A DNA stretch of 37,825 nucleotides from Candidatus Neomicrothrix sp. UBA2517 (lineage in GTDB: Bacteria; Actinomycetota; Acidimicrobiia; Acidimicrobiales; UBA8592): positions 1 to 37,825 of the forward strand of contig DDNP01000032.1 in assembly GCA_002341185.1 (NCBI GenBank), given 5' to 3'. The notes beneath the pieces are model-generated. The model searched no databases. It saw nothing but the letters and a program-made list of their open reading frames with translations, and was not told the origin of the DNA. The position numbers and the translations under genes are program-made. This document shows, one piece after another, positions 24,770-32,342 of the stretch; positions within the stretch are counted from its first letter, which is position 1, and each line of letters starts with the position of its first letter.

Positions 24770-26586
24770 TATTCATCCTCGTCAATGATTTCAGCATCGA
24801 TAATGTCTTCGGATTCATCATCCTCTTGTGCGTCAGCTTCTTGCGCTGCTGTTTCATAGAGGCGTTGAGCGAAACCTTGACTTGCGATGGTTAATTCTTC
24901 CATGGCATTTTTCACAGACTCAATATCTATTTCGTCTCCTTCGAGTGACGTTTTTACTGTTGCAATTTTTTCTTCGATATCTGTCTTTTCATCTTCACCG
25001 ATTTTCTCAGCATTATCACGTATCATCTTTTCCGTTTGGTAAACCATTGAATCAGCTGTATTTCGAGCTTCAGCTTCTTCTTTTCTTTCACGGTCTTCAT
25101 TTGCATGTGCCTCAGCATCAGCAACCATTTGATCAATTTTGTCTTGGTCGAGTGAGGATTGACCAGTGATCGTAATGGATTGCTCTTTCCCGGTTGCTCT
25201 ATCTTTGGCAGATACATGCACAATACCATTCGCATCGATATCAAATGTGACCTCTATTTGTGGCACGCCACGTGGTGCTGGTGGTATGTCAACGAGTTGA
25301 AATTTCCCAAGTGTTTTATTGAATTGGGACATTTCACGTTCGCCTTGGAGAACATGAATTTCTACCGAAGGTTGATTATCTTCAGCTGTGGTGTATACCT
25401 CTGTTCGCCTGGTAGGAATCGTTGTGTTACGTTCGATCATTTTTGTCATCACACCACCTTTAGTTTCAATTCCCAGTGACAGCGGGGTCACGTCTAGCAA
25501 AAGAATGTCTTTAACTTCTCCTCTAAGTACTCCTGCTTGCACTGCGGCACCTACTGCAACGACTTCGTCTGGGTTTACGCTTTTGTTTGGTTCTTTCCCT
25601 GTCATGCTTTGGACAAGTTCGGTTACTGCCGGCATACGTGTAGATCCCCCAACTAAAATCACATGCTCAATTTCGCTCATTGAAAAACCGGCGTCTTTAA
25701 TAGCTTGCTCAAACGGCTTTCTGCATCGTTCAAGAAGATCTGCAGTAAGCTCTTGAAACTTTGACCGTGAGAGAGCGTAGTCCATGTGTAATGGACCTGC
25801 GTCTGTGGCAGTTACGAATGGAAGGTTAATTTGGGTGCTTTGGCTTGATGAAAGTTCAATTTTAGCCTTCTCTGCGGCTTCTTTGAGGCGCTGCATAGCC
25901 ATGTTATCTTTTGATAGATCGACACCATTATCGTTATTGAATGATTCTACCAGCCAAGTAATTACTCTTTCGTCCCAGTCGTCACCTCCTAAAGTGGTAT
26001 CTCCACTTGTTGATTTCACTTCAAAGACGCCATCTCCAATTTCTAATACTGAGACGTCAAATGTTCCACCGCCAAGGTCAAAGACCAGAATTGTTTGATC
26101 CTCGTCACCCTTTTCAAGACCGTAAGCTAGAGCTGCAGCGGTCGGTTCGTTGATAATTCTAAGTACCTCTAATCCAGCGACTTTACCTGCTTCTTGCGTT
26201 GCAGTTCTTTGTGCATCGTCAAAATATGCGGGAACTGTAATAACCGCTTCTGTGACAGTGTCCCCTAGATAAGCTTCGGCATCTCTTTTCAGTTTCATAA
26301 GTGTTCGAGCTGAAACTTCTTGAGCGTTATAGTCCTTCCCATCAATATCTAGGGACCAATTTGTTCCCATTTCTCTTTTGACTGATCTAATTGTTCTGTC
26401 AGGGTTGGTTATTGCTTGTCGTTTGGCAACTTCTCCGACGAGTACTTCACCATCTTTTGCGAATGCGACAACTGATGGGGTTGTTCGACTTCCTTCAGCA
26501 TTAGCAATAACGGTGGGTTCTCCACCTTCGAGGACTGCTACTACTGAGTTTGTTGTTCCTAGATCTATTCCGACGGCCTTCGCCAT
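24769..26586 (-). CDS. dnaK: Chaperone protein DnaK (Hsp70)
   Basis: DnaK is the ATP-driven Hsp70 chaperone of the cytosol. From the preferred start it has 605 residues. The N-terminal phosphate loop is GIDLGTTNSVVAVLEGG, followed by INEPTAAALAYGLEKG, VFDLGGGTFDVSVLEIGDG, and VILVGGSTRMPAV in the nucleotide domain; the linker DILLLDVTPLSLGIETKGG leads into the peptide-binding domain, then a helical lid and an acidic tail ending DIIDAEIIDEDE. I chose the ATG at 26586 because AGGAG lies six bases upstream and the protein then begins MAKAVGIDLGTT; a longer reading from 26613 adds nine non-family residues. It heads dnaK-grpE-dnaJ. I found no CIRCE or HAIR operator upstream. Confidence 0.98.
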   Translation of the reverse strand: MAKAVGIDLGTTNSVVAVLEGGEPTVIANAEGSRTTPSVVAFAKDGEVLVGEVAKRQAITNPDRTIRSVKREMGTNWSLDIDGKDYNAQEVSARTLMKLKRDAEAYLGDTVTEAVITVPAYFDDAQRTATQEAGKVAGLEVLRIINEPTAAALAYGLEKGDEDQTILVFDLGGGTFDVSVLEIGDGVFEVKSTSGDTTLGGDDWDERVITWLVESFNNDNGVDLSKDNMAMQRLKEAAEKAKIELSSSQSTQINLPFVTATDAGPLHMDYALSRSKFQELTADLLERCRKPFEQAIKDAGFSMSEIEHVILVGGSTRMPAVTELVQSMTGKEPNKSVNPDEVVAVGAAVQAGVLRGEVKDILLLDVTPLSLGIETKGGVMTKMIERNTTIPTRRTEVYTTAEDNQPSVEIHVLQGEREMSQFNKTLGKFQLVDIPPAPRGVPQIEVTFDIDANGIVHVSAKDRATGKEQSITITGQSSLDQDKIDQMVADAEAHANEDRERKEEAEARNTADSMVYQTEKMIRDNAEKIGEDEKTDIEEKIATVKTSLEGDEIDIESVKNAMEELTIASQGFAQRLYETAAQEADAQEDDESEDIIDAEIIDEDE

Positions 26587-26700
26587 TGTGTTCTCCTGTT
26601 CGGTTCTTTTCATACTTTTTTATGTATCTAGGTGTATGAACAAGTTTTTTTGGGCTTTTATTCCCAAAACCGGAGATTATTTGTTTGTTATCTATGTATG

Positions 26701-26740
26701 AAAAAGCGGGAGCTACCCGCCATTAAGGGTAGCTCCCGCT
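26701..26740 (-). terminator. Rho-independent terminator of the ammonium transporter gene
   Basis: A perfect 14-bp stem (AGCGGGAGCTACCC and GGGTAGCTCCCGCT) with an 8-base loop lies about 65 bases beyond the amt stop. Read on the minus strand it is followed by a run of T (TTTTTC), the classical intrinsic terminator layout. It insulates amt from the dnaK operon downstream on the same strand. Confidence 0.92.
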
Positions 26741-26804
26741 AAACAACCCTTTGTTCTGTAGAGAGGGGGGAACCTATATAAGAACAAAGAGGAGGCTTTA
26801 GTTA

Positions 26805-28172
26805 TTAGCTAGTTGATTCCATGTGATATCCGGAACTTCCGTGTTCGCTGACGTCCAGTCCAGCGATTTCTTCTTCTGGTGATACTCGAAGACCAGTCGT
26901 CTTTTTTATAATACTGAAGGAGATTCCTGCTGCGATTGCTGTCCAGGTGATAATGATGAGAACCATTACAGCTTGGACACTTAATTGCGCTAGTCCGCCA
27001 CCGTAGAAGAGTCCTGCATCGTCTCGACCAAGGAATGCATCGTCGTAGCGTGAGAAGAGTCCTATAGCGAGAACACCCCATATTCCACAGGTGCCGTGTA
27101 CGGAAACTGCTCCGACGGGGTCGTCAATTCCTTTTTTCTCGATGAAGAGCACAGAATAGACAACGAGAGCACCCGCAACTGCACCAGTTATGAGAGACCC
27201 AAACGTGTTGAACGCTCCACACCCTGCAGTAATACCGACGAGGCCTCCCAGCACGCCGTTACCGACCATGCCAACATCAGGCTTTCCAGTTTTGGCGACA
27301 ACGACAATCGCTGATACTGCACCACCGGCTGCTGCAGCTATCAAGGTGTTGACAGCGACTGACATGACGTATCCGTCGGCTGCTAATTGAGACCCTGGGT
27401 TGAATCCAAACCATCCGAGCCAGAGAATGAATACGCCGATAACGGTGAAGACGATGTTATGTCCTGGTATGGCTCGTGGTTTCCCGTATTCATCGTATTT
27501 CCCGATTCGTGGTCCAAGCGCTTTGGCTCCCATGAATGCTGCAACTCCTCCTGTGAGGTGCACGATTCCTGATCCTGCGAAATCAGAATAACTGAGTGCG
27601 CTTCCCCAGTTAATGTATTTCGCTATCAGTCCTCCACCCCAGGTCCAGTGGACGACAACTGGGTAAATGAACGCTGTCATAAGGGCTGAAAATAGTAGGT
27701 ATGCGGAGAATTTTGTTCGCCCTGCCATAGCGCCGGATGCGATGGTAACTGCTGTTGCTGCGAATACGACTTGGAAGAAGAAGTCTGTCGCTCCGGACAA
27801 TCCTTCGGTGATTTCAAATAATGAGGAACCAGAGAGGAAGTAGGAGTTTCCGCCTATAAACCATCCACCGCCATCTCCGTAAGCAAAAGCATAACCAACT
27901 GCGTAAAAGGCAAGAACGCCAATGCACATATCCGCTATGTTTTTTGCCATAATGTTGGCAACGTTTTTGCTTTGTGTAAGTCCAGCCTCGACTAAGGCGA
28001 AACCGGCTTGCATGAAGAATACGAGAATACCGGCAATGAATACCCACAGATTATCCATCACTGCCTGCAGATAAACTGATGGGTCATCTGCATCCTGAGC
28101 GAGTGCTGGACTAGCTGCAAGCAATAGACTGGTTCCCGCTACTGCTGAACCGAGTAATAATTTTCGTTTCAC
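26805..28172 (-). CDS. amt: Ammonium channel/transporter (Amt family)
   Basis: A 455-residue ammonium channel of the inner membrane. The first 25 residues form a cleavable signal peptide ending SPALAQ, as in many bacterial Amt proteins, followed by about eleven transmembrane helices. The pore histidine pair is His175 (VVHWTWGGG) and His359 (SVHGTCGIWG); the first-helix block FFMQAGFALVEAG and WLGWFGFNPGS near residues 251-261 are family signatures. The start is GTG, with GGAGG four bases upstream. Unlike most amt loci there is no glnK (PII) gene next to it. It has its own terminator, so it is monocistronic. Confidence 0.96.
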   Translation of the reverse strand: MKRKLLLGSAVAGTSLLLAASPALAQDADDPSVYLQAVMDNLWVFIAGILVFFMQAGFALVEAGLTQSKNVANIMAKNIADMCIGVLAFYAVGYAFAYGDGGGWFIGGNSYFLSGSSLFEITEGLSGATDFFFQVVFAATAVTIASGAMAGRTKFSAYLLFSALMTAFIYPVVVHWTWGGGLIAKYINWGSALSYSDFAGSGIVHLTGGVAAFMGAKALGPRIGKYDEYGKPRAIPGHNIVFTVIGVFILWLGWFGFNPGSQLAADGYVMSVAVNTLIAAAAGGAVSAIVVVAKTGKPDVGMVGNGVLGGLVGITAGCGAFNTFGSLITGAVAGALVVYSVLFIEKKGIDDPVGAVSVHGTCGIWGVLAIGLFSRYDDAFLGRDDAGLFYGGGLAQLSVQAVMVLIIITWTAIAAGISFSIIKKTTGLRVSPEEEIAGLDVSEHGSSGYHMESTS

Positions 28173-28273
28173 AATTCCTCCATTGATCGGATTATTTAAT
28201 ACTAAATTATCTAGGATTTATTTCGAGGCTGTTACGGCAGTGTTAACAAACAAAAAGTGTTGTGTTTTTAATG

Positions 28274-28285
28274 TGACTTCTGTCA
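28274..28285. promoter_or_regulatory. Candidate nitrogen-regulator half-site pair upstream of amt
   Basis: TGAC-TTCT-GTCA is an inverted repeat in the gap between amt and the divergent Fe-S reductase. It contains a GTGAC (28273-28277), and a second GTTAC lies at 28231-28235. Actinobacterial GlnR binds GTnAC-type half-sites upstream of amt, so these are candidates. The spacing does not match the published GTnAC-N6-GAAAC pattern well, hence the low confidence. Confidence 0.25.
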
Positions 28286-28298
28286 TGTAAACAGAGAT

Positions 28299-28340
28299 TT
28301 AACGGTCTAGAAGTCCTACTAATGCTCCTTAACCGTCTAT
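28299..28340 (+). repeat. Tandem imperfect 12-bp repeats upstream of the Fe-S reductase gene
   Basis: TTAACGGTCTAG (28299-28310) and TTAACCGTCTAT (28329-28340) match at 10 of 12 positions and begin exactly 30 bases apart, close to three helical turns. The second copy ends 15 bases before the Fe-S reductase ATG. This phasing is typical of tandem binding sites, but with only two copies chance cannot be excluded. Confidence 0.35.
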
Positions 28341-28355
28341 CTTTGATACAGGGAT

Positions 28356-30986
28356 ATGGAAGCACAGGAAAAGACAAAACGATTCAAACCACAAGAGTGG
28401 GTTATAGGATTAGGCATCGCTGTTGCTGTTTTCACAGCTCTTTCTGGAGTTGCAGCAGCGGTCTTTGATCAAAAGGGAGATAGCCCCATTCATCGTGAAG
28501 TTTTTGGCAATATTCCGACCGCAGCAAAAATAGCATTTTACTCAATTATTCCTACCCTGATTATTTATGGAGCATGGAATTTCTCTCTTCGGGTAAAGAA
28601 CTGGACACGAGGACAACCCGATAACAGATCCACAACTAAAAAGAATGTTCATCGGCGAGCTAAGGATTTGCGCGCCGGGTTGTATATGAAAACACTTATG
28701 CGAGATCCTGCTGCTGGTCTGATGCATTCACTGATGTACTTCCCTTTCATTATTCTACTTGGCGTTACGACAACTCTTGAGATTGACCACCAGTTACCAT
28801 CTGAGCTCAAATTTCTGCACGGTGGCGTGTATAAAGGCTATTCACTTGTCGGCGATGTCGCTGGCGTGCTTTTCCTTATTGGCGTCGGCTGGGCCTTGCT
28901 TCGAAGGTACGGACCACGTCAATTCCGACCATATCGCATTCGAATAAAATCACGAGGAGACCATGCAATTGGGCTAGGACTCCTTTTCGGAATGGGAATA
29001 ACCGGATTTATTGCCGAAGGTTTCAGAATCGCTTTAGAAAACGAACCAGAATATGAGAAATGGTCTGTTATAGGTTATCCACTAGCAAAACTATTTGATG
29101 GCGCTGGAAACTTAAGTGGATGGCATCAAATTTGGTGGTACGCACACATCATATTCTTCATCGGTTTCCTAGTCTTCTTACCGATCACGATGTTAAGACA
29201 CATCTTCACATCACCCCTAAACATGTATCTCAAAGATAGAGATAGGCCAAAGGGGGCAATGAAGCCACTTCCTAACCTGATGGAAACTGAACTTGAAACA
29301 TTTGGAGCTTCAGTAGTTGAGGACTTTACTTGGAAACAACTTCTTGATACTGATGCATGCACGATGTGTGGACGTTGCACCTCTGTATGCCCGGCACATG
29401 CTACTGGTAAACCTCTTGATCCAAGAGAAATTGTTCTTAAAACGGGTGAAGTCATGGCAGCAACAGGTGATCCTGCTACAACTCCTCCCATAGGAGTTGA
29501 TACCGAGATTACTGTTCCTGCAAACTGGATGTTCGATCGAGTAACGAGCGATGAATTATGGTCATGCACCAGTTGCAAAGCTTGCGATGAAATCTGCCCA
29601 GTTAATATTGAAATTCTTGACAAAATTCTTGATATGCGACGTTACAAATCTCTAATGGAATCAGATTTCCCAGCTGAACTCGGTAACGCCTACCGGGCAA
29701 TGGAGAATTCAGGTAATCCATGGTCAATTTCGCAAACAGAGAGAGCTGATTGGATAGGCGATATAGAAGGAATAGAAGTAATCGCTGGCGGCGATCCTTT
29801 CGCATCAGAATGGCTCTATTGGGTAGGTTGCGCAGGAAGTTTCGATGATAAGAACAAGAAGGTCAGCCAAGCAATGGCGAAACTACTTCAACGGGCAAAT
29901 ATTGACGTCAGTATTTTGGGACCAGCCGAAAATTGTACGGGTGACCCAGCTCGTCGTTCAGGGAATGAATACATTTTCCAAATGCTAGCGATGCAAAATA
30001 TTGAAACGCTCAACGGTATGGGCGTAAAGAAAATCATCACGCAATGCCCCCATTGCTTTAACACACTCAAAAACGAATATCCCCAACTAGGCGGCCACTA
30101 CGAAGTTATCCATCACACACAACTACTAGAAGAACTAATCGATACTGGCGAGCTTGACATGTCAAATGCTTCTCTTGAAGAACGAATCGTGTACCATGAC
30201 AGTTGCTACTTAGGAAGACATAATGACGTGTACATGTCTCCAAGGAAAGTCATTGGCAGTCTTCAAGGCGTTGATATCGTCGAAGCACCTCGAAATGGAA
30301 CTAAGGGAATGTGTTGTGGTGCTGGTGGCGCTCGAATGTGGATGGAAGAAGATATAGGTCCGAAAGTAAATGATGTTCGCGCCAAAGAACTCGTGGAAAC
30401 CGGAGCTACAAGAATAGCTACAGCTTGCCCATTCTGTTACATCATGATGGATGACGGTGTAAAAGCAGCCGGAAAAGAAGAAGACGAAGTACGAGTCGCT
30501 GACCTCGCTATCCACCTTGTAGAAGCTCTTGAAGCAGGTGAGCAGCAGATAGAAGAAGAAAGAATCGTAGAGATTCAAACGCCTAATGTTGAAACACCTG
30601 AACCTGTCTCTGCAGAGATCATTTCAGCACCTATCCCAACTGGTGAACCTGCTCCCGTAGGCGCAGTGCAACGTGTAACAACTCAGTCTTCAGGTGTTGG
30701 GGTTCTTCCAAGCCCAACGGAGTCAGAACCGGCGGCGATTATGGAAGAAGTGGTAATTGATGATGATGCCCCTATCACCCCAGATAACTTATCGATGATT
30801 AGGGGAATGGATCCTTATACGATTCAACGCCTTAAAGAAAAAGAAATTATCAGCTATTCCCAAATAGTGAGGCTGACATCGAATGAAGTTTCAGCTATCG
30901 AAGAAGAATTTGATATTCCTGGTTGCTTCAATCGTTTCAGTTGGCAGTATCAAGCTCAACAACTTATGAGCGGAGAAGAAGAATAA
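28356..30986 (+). CDS. Membrane-bound heterodisulfide-reductase-like Fe-S oxidoreductase with C-terminal HhH-like domain
   Basis: An 876-residue predicted electron-transfer enzyme. Six hydrophobic segments (about residues 14-37, 56-78, 121-143, 163-183, 203-225, 257-284) form a NarI/HdrE-like membrane domain. Two 4Fe-4S motifs follow: Cys335/338/341/345 and Cys404/407/410/414. Then come two CCG (HdrB/GlpC-type) domains. The second is canonical (Cys617, Cys653-Cys654, Cys691/694); the first has Cys492, Asn526-Cys527 (ENCTGDPARR), Cys564/567. After an acidic Pro-rich linker (about 728-805) the last 67 residues resemble a helix-hairpin-helix module (SMIRGMDPYTIQRLKEKEI). Size and order resemble mycobacterial Rv0338c, as I recall it. 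Partner and physiological donor are unknown. There is no Shine-Dalgarno. Confidence 0.88.
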   Translation: MEAQEKTKRFKPQEWVIGLGIAVAVFTALSGVAAAVFDQKGDSPIHREVFGNIPTAAKIAFYSIIPTLIIYGAWNFSLRVKNWTRGQPDNRSTTKKNVHRRAKDLRAGLYMKTLMRDPAAGLMHSLMYFPFIILLGVTTTLEIDHQLPSELKFLHGGVYKGYSLVGDVAGVLFLIGVGWALLRRYGPRQFRPYRIRIKSRGDHAIGLGLLFGMGITGFIAEGFRIALENEPEYEKWSVIGYPLAKLFDGAGNLSGWHQIWWYAHIIFFIGFLVFLPITMLRHIFTSPLNMYLKDRDRPKGAMKPLPNLMETELETFGASVVEDFTWKQLLDTDACTMCGRCTSVCPAHATGKPLDPREIVLKTGEVMAATGDPATTPPIGVDTEITVPANWMFDRVTSDELWSCTSCKACDEICPVNIEILDKILDMRRYKSLMESDFPAELGNAYRAMENSGNPWSISQTERADWIGDIEGIEVIAGGDPFASEWLYWVGCAGSFDDKNKKVSQAMAKLLQRANIDVSILGPAENCTGDPARRSGNEYIFQMLAMQNIETLNGMGVKKIITQCPHCFNTLKNEYPQLGGHYEVIHHTQLLEELIDTGELDMSNASLEERIVYHDSCYLGRHNDVYMSPRKVIGSLQGVDIVEAPRNGTKGMCCGAGGARMWMEEDIGPKVNDVRAKELVETGATRIATACPFCYIMMDDGVKAAGKEEDEVRVADLAIHLVEALEAGEQQIEEERIVEIQTPNVETPEPVSAEIISAPIPTGEPAPVGAVQRVTTQSSGVGVLPSPTESEPAAIMEEVVIDDDAPITPDNLSMIRGMDPYTIQRLKEKEIISYSQIVRLTSNEVSAIEEEFDIPGCFNRFSWQYQAQQLMSGEEE

Positions 30987-31033
30987 TAATTCTCTGTTTG
31001 CTCATATATAGCTAACTGGGTGTGGACGTTGCT

Positions 31034-31690
31034 CTAAAGGGCTCTGCTGCGTTGTTTATACCTTTTGAAACCTGCGCCTAGAAAGATGATTATGATAGTG
31101 GCCGATAGGGCGATCAGTGGAGTATTGCGTACCCAGCGGACTGTGTCGTCTCCGTAATAGGAGAAGAGGAAGGTTATCGGCAGTAAGCCGATAACTGTTC
31201 CGATGAAGAATTCACGCCACTTGATTTTTGTGATCCCGAGGAACCAATCTGCTGCTGGGGCGTATCCTGTCACAACCCGTAACATAATTGTTGAGAGAAG
31301 AGCATTTTTAACAAACCGCTTTTCCCACCCGATGAAACGTTGCGGTAATCGTTTTCGTACCCAGTCCTGAGCAAGCCATCGTGCGACAATGAAACCTATG
31401 CTGCTAGCGATGATGCCACCGAGCATGCTGTAAGCGAGTACCTCCCACCAAGTCCAAACAAAGGTTGCTGGAATGATCAAAGCAGCTCCGGGCAGGCTTA
31501 ACGGCTGGGCTGCGACAAAGGCGAAAATATATAAGATTGGTCCAAAGACTCCGGAATCTTTGAAGAAATTTTCTATACGTTCACGATCGTGGAGGAAGTC
31601 GAAAACGCCAAACACAAAAAGAAGCACAAAAGCTAGGAGAAGCAGAGTAAATACGACTCGCCTGACAATGCGAGCTTTCTCAGGTTCCAA
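31034..31690 (-). CDS. VTT-domain (TVP38/TMEM64, DedA-like) membrane protein
   Basis: An integral membrane protein of the SNARE-associated/VTT family, implicated elsewhere in lipid scrambling or membrane homeostasis. Features are an N-terminal helix (RRVVFTLLLLAFVLLFVFGVF), a re-entrant segment with FVAAQPLSLPGAALIIPATFVWTWWEVL, then SMLGGIIASSIGFIVARWLAQDWVRKRL, and a C-terminal pair of helices after GYAPAADWFLGITKIKWREFFIGT. The frame is open to an ATG at 31762, but that start would overlap the conserved end of dcd by 83 bases. I prefer the TTG at 31690 (219 residues), which overlaps dcd by 11 bases and has GGGAAAA upstream. Either way it is coupled to dcd. Confidence 0.82.
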   Translation of the reverse strand: MEPEKARIVRRVVFTLLLLAFVLLFVFGVFDFLHDRERIENFFKDSGVFGPILYIFAFVAAQPLSLPGAALIIPATFVWTWWEVLAYSMLGGIIASSIGFIVARWLAQDWVRKRLPQRFIGWEKRFVKNALLSTIMLRVVTGYAPAADWFLGITKIKWREFFIGTVIGLLPITFLFSYYGDDTVRWVRNTPLIALSATIIIIFLGAGFKRYKQRSRAL

Positions 31691-32246
31691 AATTTTCCCA
31701 ATACCTACTTGGTCGGGGACCTTCCTGATTCTGATACTTTGAACCAAGAACTCCAGAGCCATAGGGATTCTCAGCCGCTGTGGTCATCTGCTGAAAGCTG
31801 ATTTGTCCTATTTTCATTCCTGCGTACAACGTGATGGGTAGGTTCGCTACATTAGAGAGTTCAAGCGTAAGTTGTCCATCCCATCCTGCGTCAACAAAAC
31901 CTGCAGTTGAATGAATCAGTAACCCAAGTCTTCCTAAGCTGCTTTTCCCTTCGAGTCGAGCTACGAGATCCTCAGGGACTACGACGCGTTCTAAGGTGCT
32001 TCCAAGAACGAACTCCCCTGGATGAAGAATGAAGGCCTCACCGTCTGTAATTTCAACTAATTCAGTTAAGTCTTCAAGGTTTTCTTTAACATCGATAATG
32101 CCCATTGAATGATTTTTAAACACCCTGAATTGGGAATGTATTCTCAAATCTACTGAACTTGGTTGTACCGCATTCTCGCCGAGAGGTTCGATGATAATTC
32201 GACCAGCTTCAAGTTTTTCTTTGATGGTTTTATCGGAAAGGATCAC
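31680..32246 (-). CDS. dcd: dCTP deaminase, probably bifunctional (dUMP-forming)
   Basis: A 188-residue trimeric enzyme of the dCTP deaminase/dUTPase superfamily that provides dUMP for dTMP synthesis. Key blocks are VQPSSVDLRI (residues 28-37), LEGKSSLGRLG (98-108), HSTAGFVDAGWDGQLTLELSN with catalytic Glu129, and the C-terminal YGSGVLGSKYQNQ arm that closes over the nucleotide. HSTAGF and the rest resemble the mycobacterial enzyme, which deaminates dCTP and hydrolyses dUTP; bifunctionality is inferred from that likeness. The start is GTG with no Shine-Dalgarno; TAATGT lies exactly six bases upstream, suggesting a leaderless mRNA. With tdk nearby it forms a small pyrimidine deoxynucleotide neighbourhood. 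Confidence 0.95.
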   Translation of the reverse strand: MILSDKTIKEKLEAGRIIIEPLGENAVQPSSVDLRIHSQFRVFKNHSMGIIDVKENLEDLTELVEITDGEAFILHPGEFVLGSTLERVVVPEDLVARLEGKSSLGRLGLLIHSTAGFVDAGWDGQLTLELSNVANLPITLYAGMKIGQISFQQMTTAAENPYGSGVLGSKYQNQEGPRPSRYWENFGT

Positions 32247-32252
32247 GTTGAG

Positions 32253-32282
32253 ACATTAGTAGCATTACCGGTTTGACGTGAA
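32253..32282 (-). promoter_or_regulatory. Candidate leaderless promoter of dcd
   Basis: On the minus strand TTCACG, an 18-base spacer and TAATGT are followed by six bases and the dcd GTG. The transcription start would coincide with the start codon. The -35 lies within a perfect palindrome shared with the divergent acyl-CoA ligase promoter region. Confidence 0.5.
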
Positions 32283-32302
32283 TTCACGGAAAAGAATACC
32301 GA
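32273..32302 (+). promoter_or_regulatory. Candidate promoter of the acyl-CoA ligase gene
   Basis: TTGACG (five of six to consensus), an 18-base spacer and TACCGA on the plus strand lie about 40 bases before the ligase ATG. The -10 is weak. The -35 overlaps that of dcd on the other strand. Confidence 0.33.
32277..32288. promoter_or_regulatory. Perfect 12-bp palindrome, candidate operator between dcd and the acyl-CoA ligase
   Basis: CGTGAATTCACG is self-complementary over 12 bases without a spacer and lies in the middle of the 96-base divergent region. It overlaps the -35 candidates of both genes, the position expected for a dimeric repressor such as a TetR- or GntR-family protein. No regulator gene is in the window. 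Confidence 0.45.
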
Positions 32303-32342
32303 TGAGTTGAAACTTCTCTTTCTCCGAAGCACGAACTAACGT

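Noticed and set aside
26587..26700. Possible CIRCE (TTAGCACTC-N9-GAGTGCTAA) or HAIR (CTTGAGT-N7-ACTCAAG) operator upstream of dnaK
   Set aside because: Read on both strands, neither consensus is present. A CATAC...GTATG pair occurs but is only five bases and badly spaced.
31034..31762. VTT protein as a frameshifted remnant because of its overlap with dcd
   Set aside because: All expected membrane segments and the GYAPAADW and FVAAQPLSLPGA motifs are present in one frame; only the start is uncertain.
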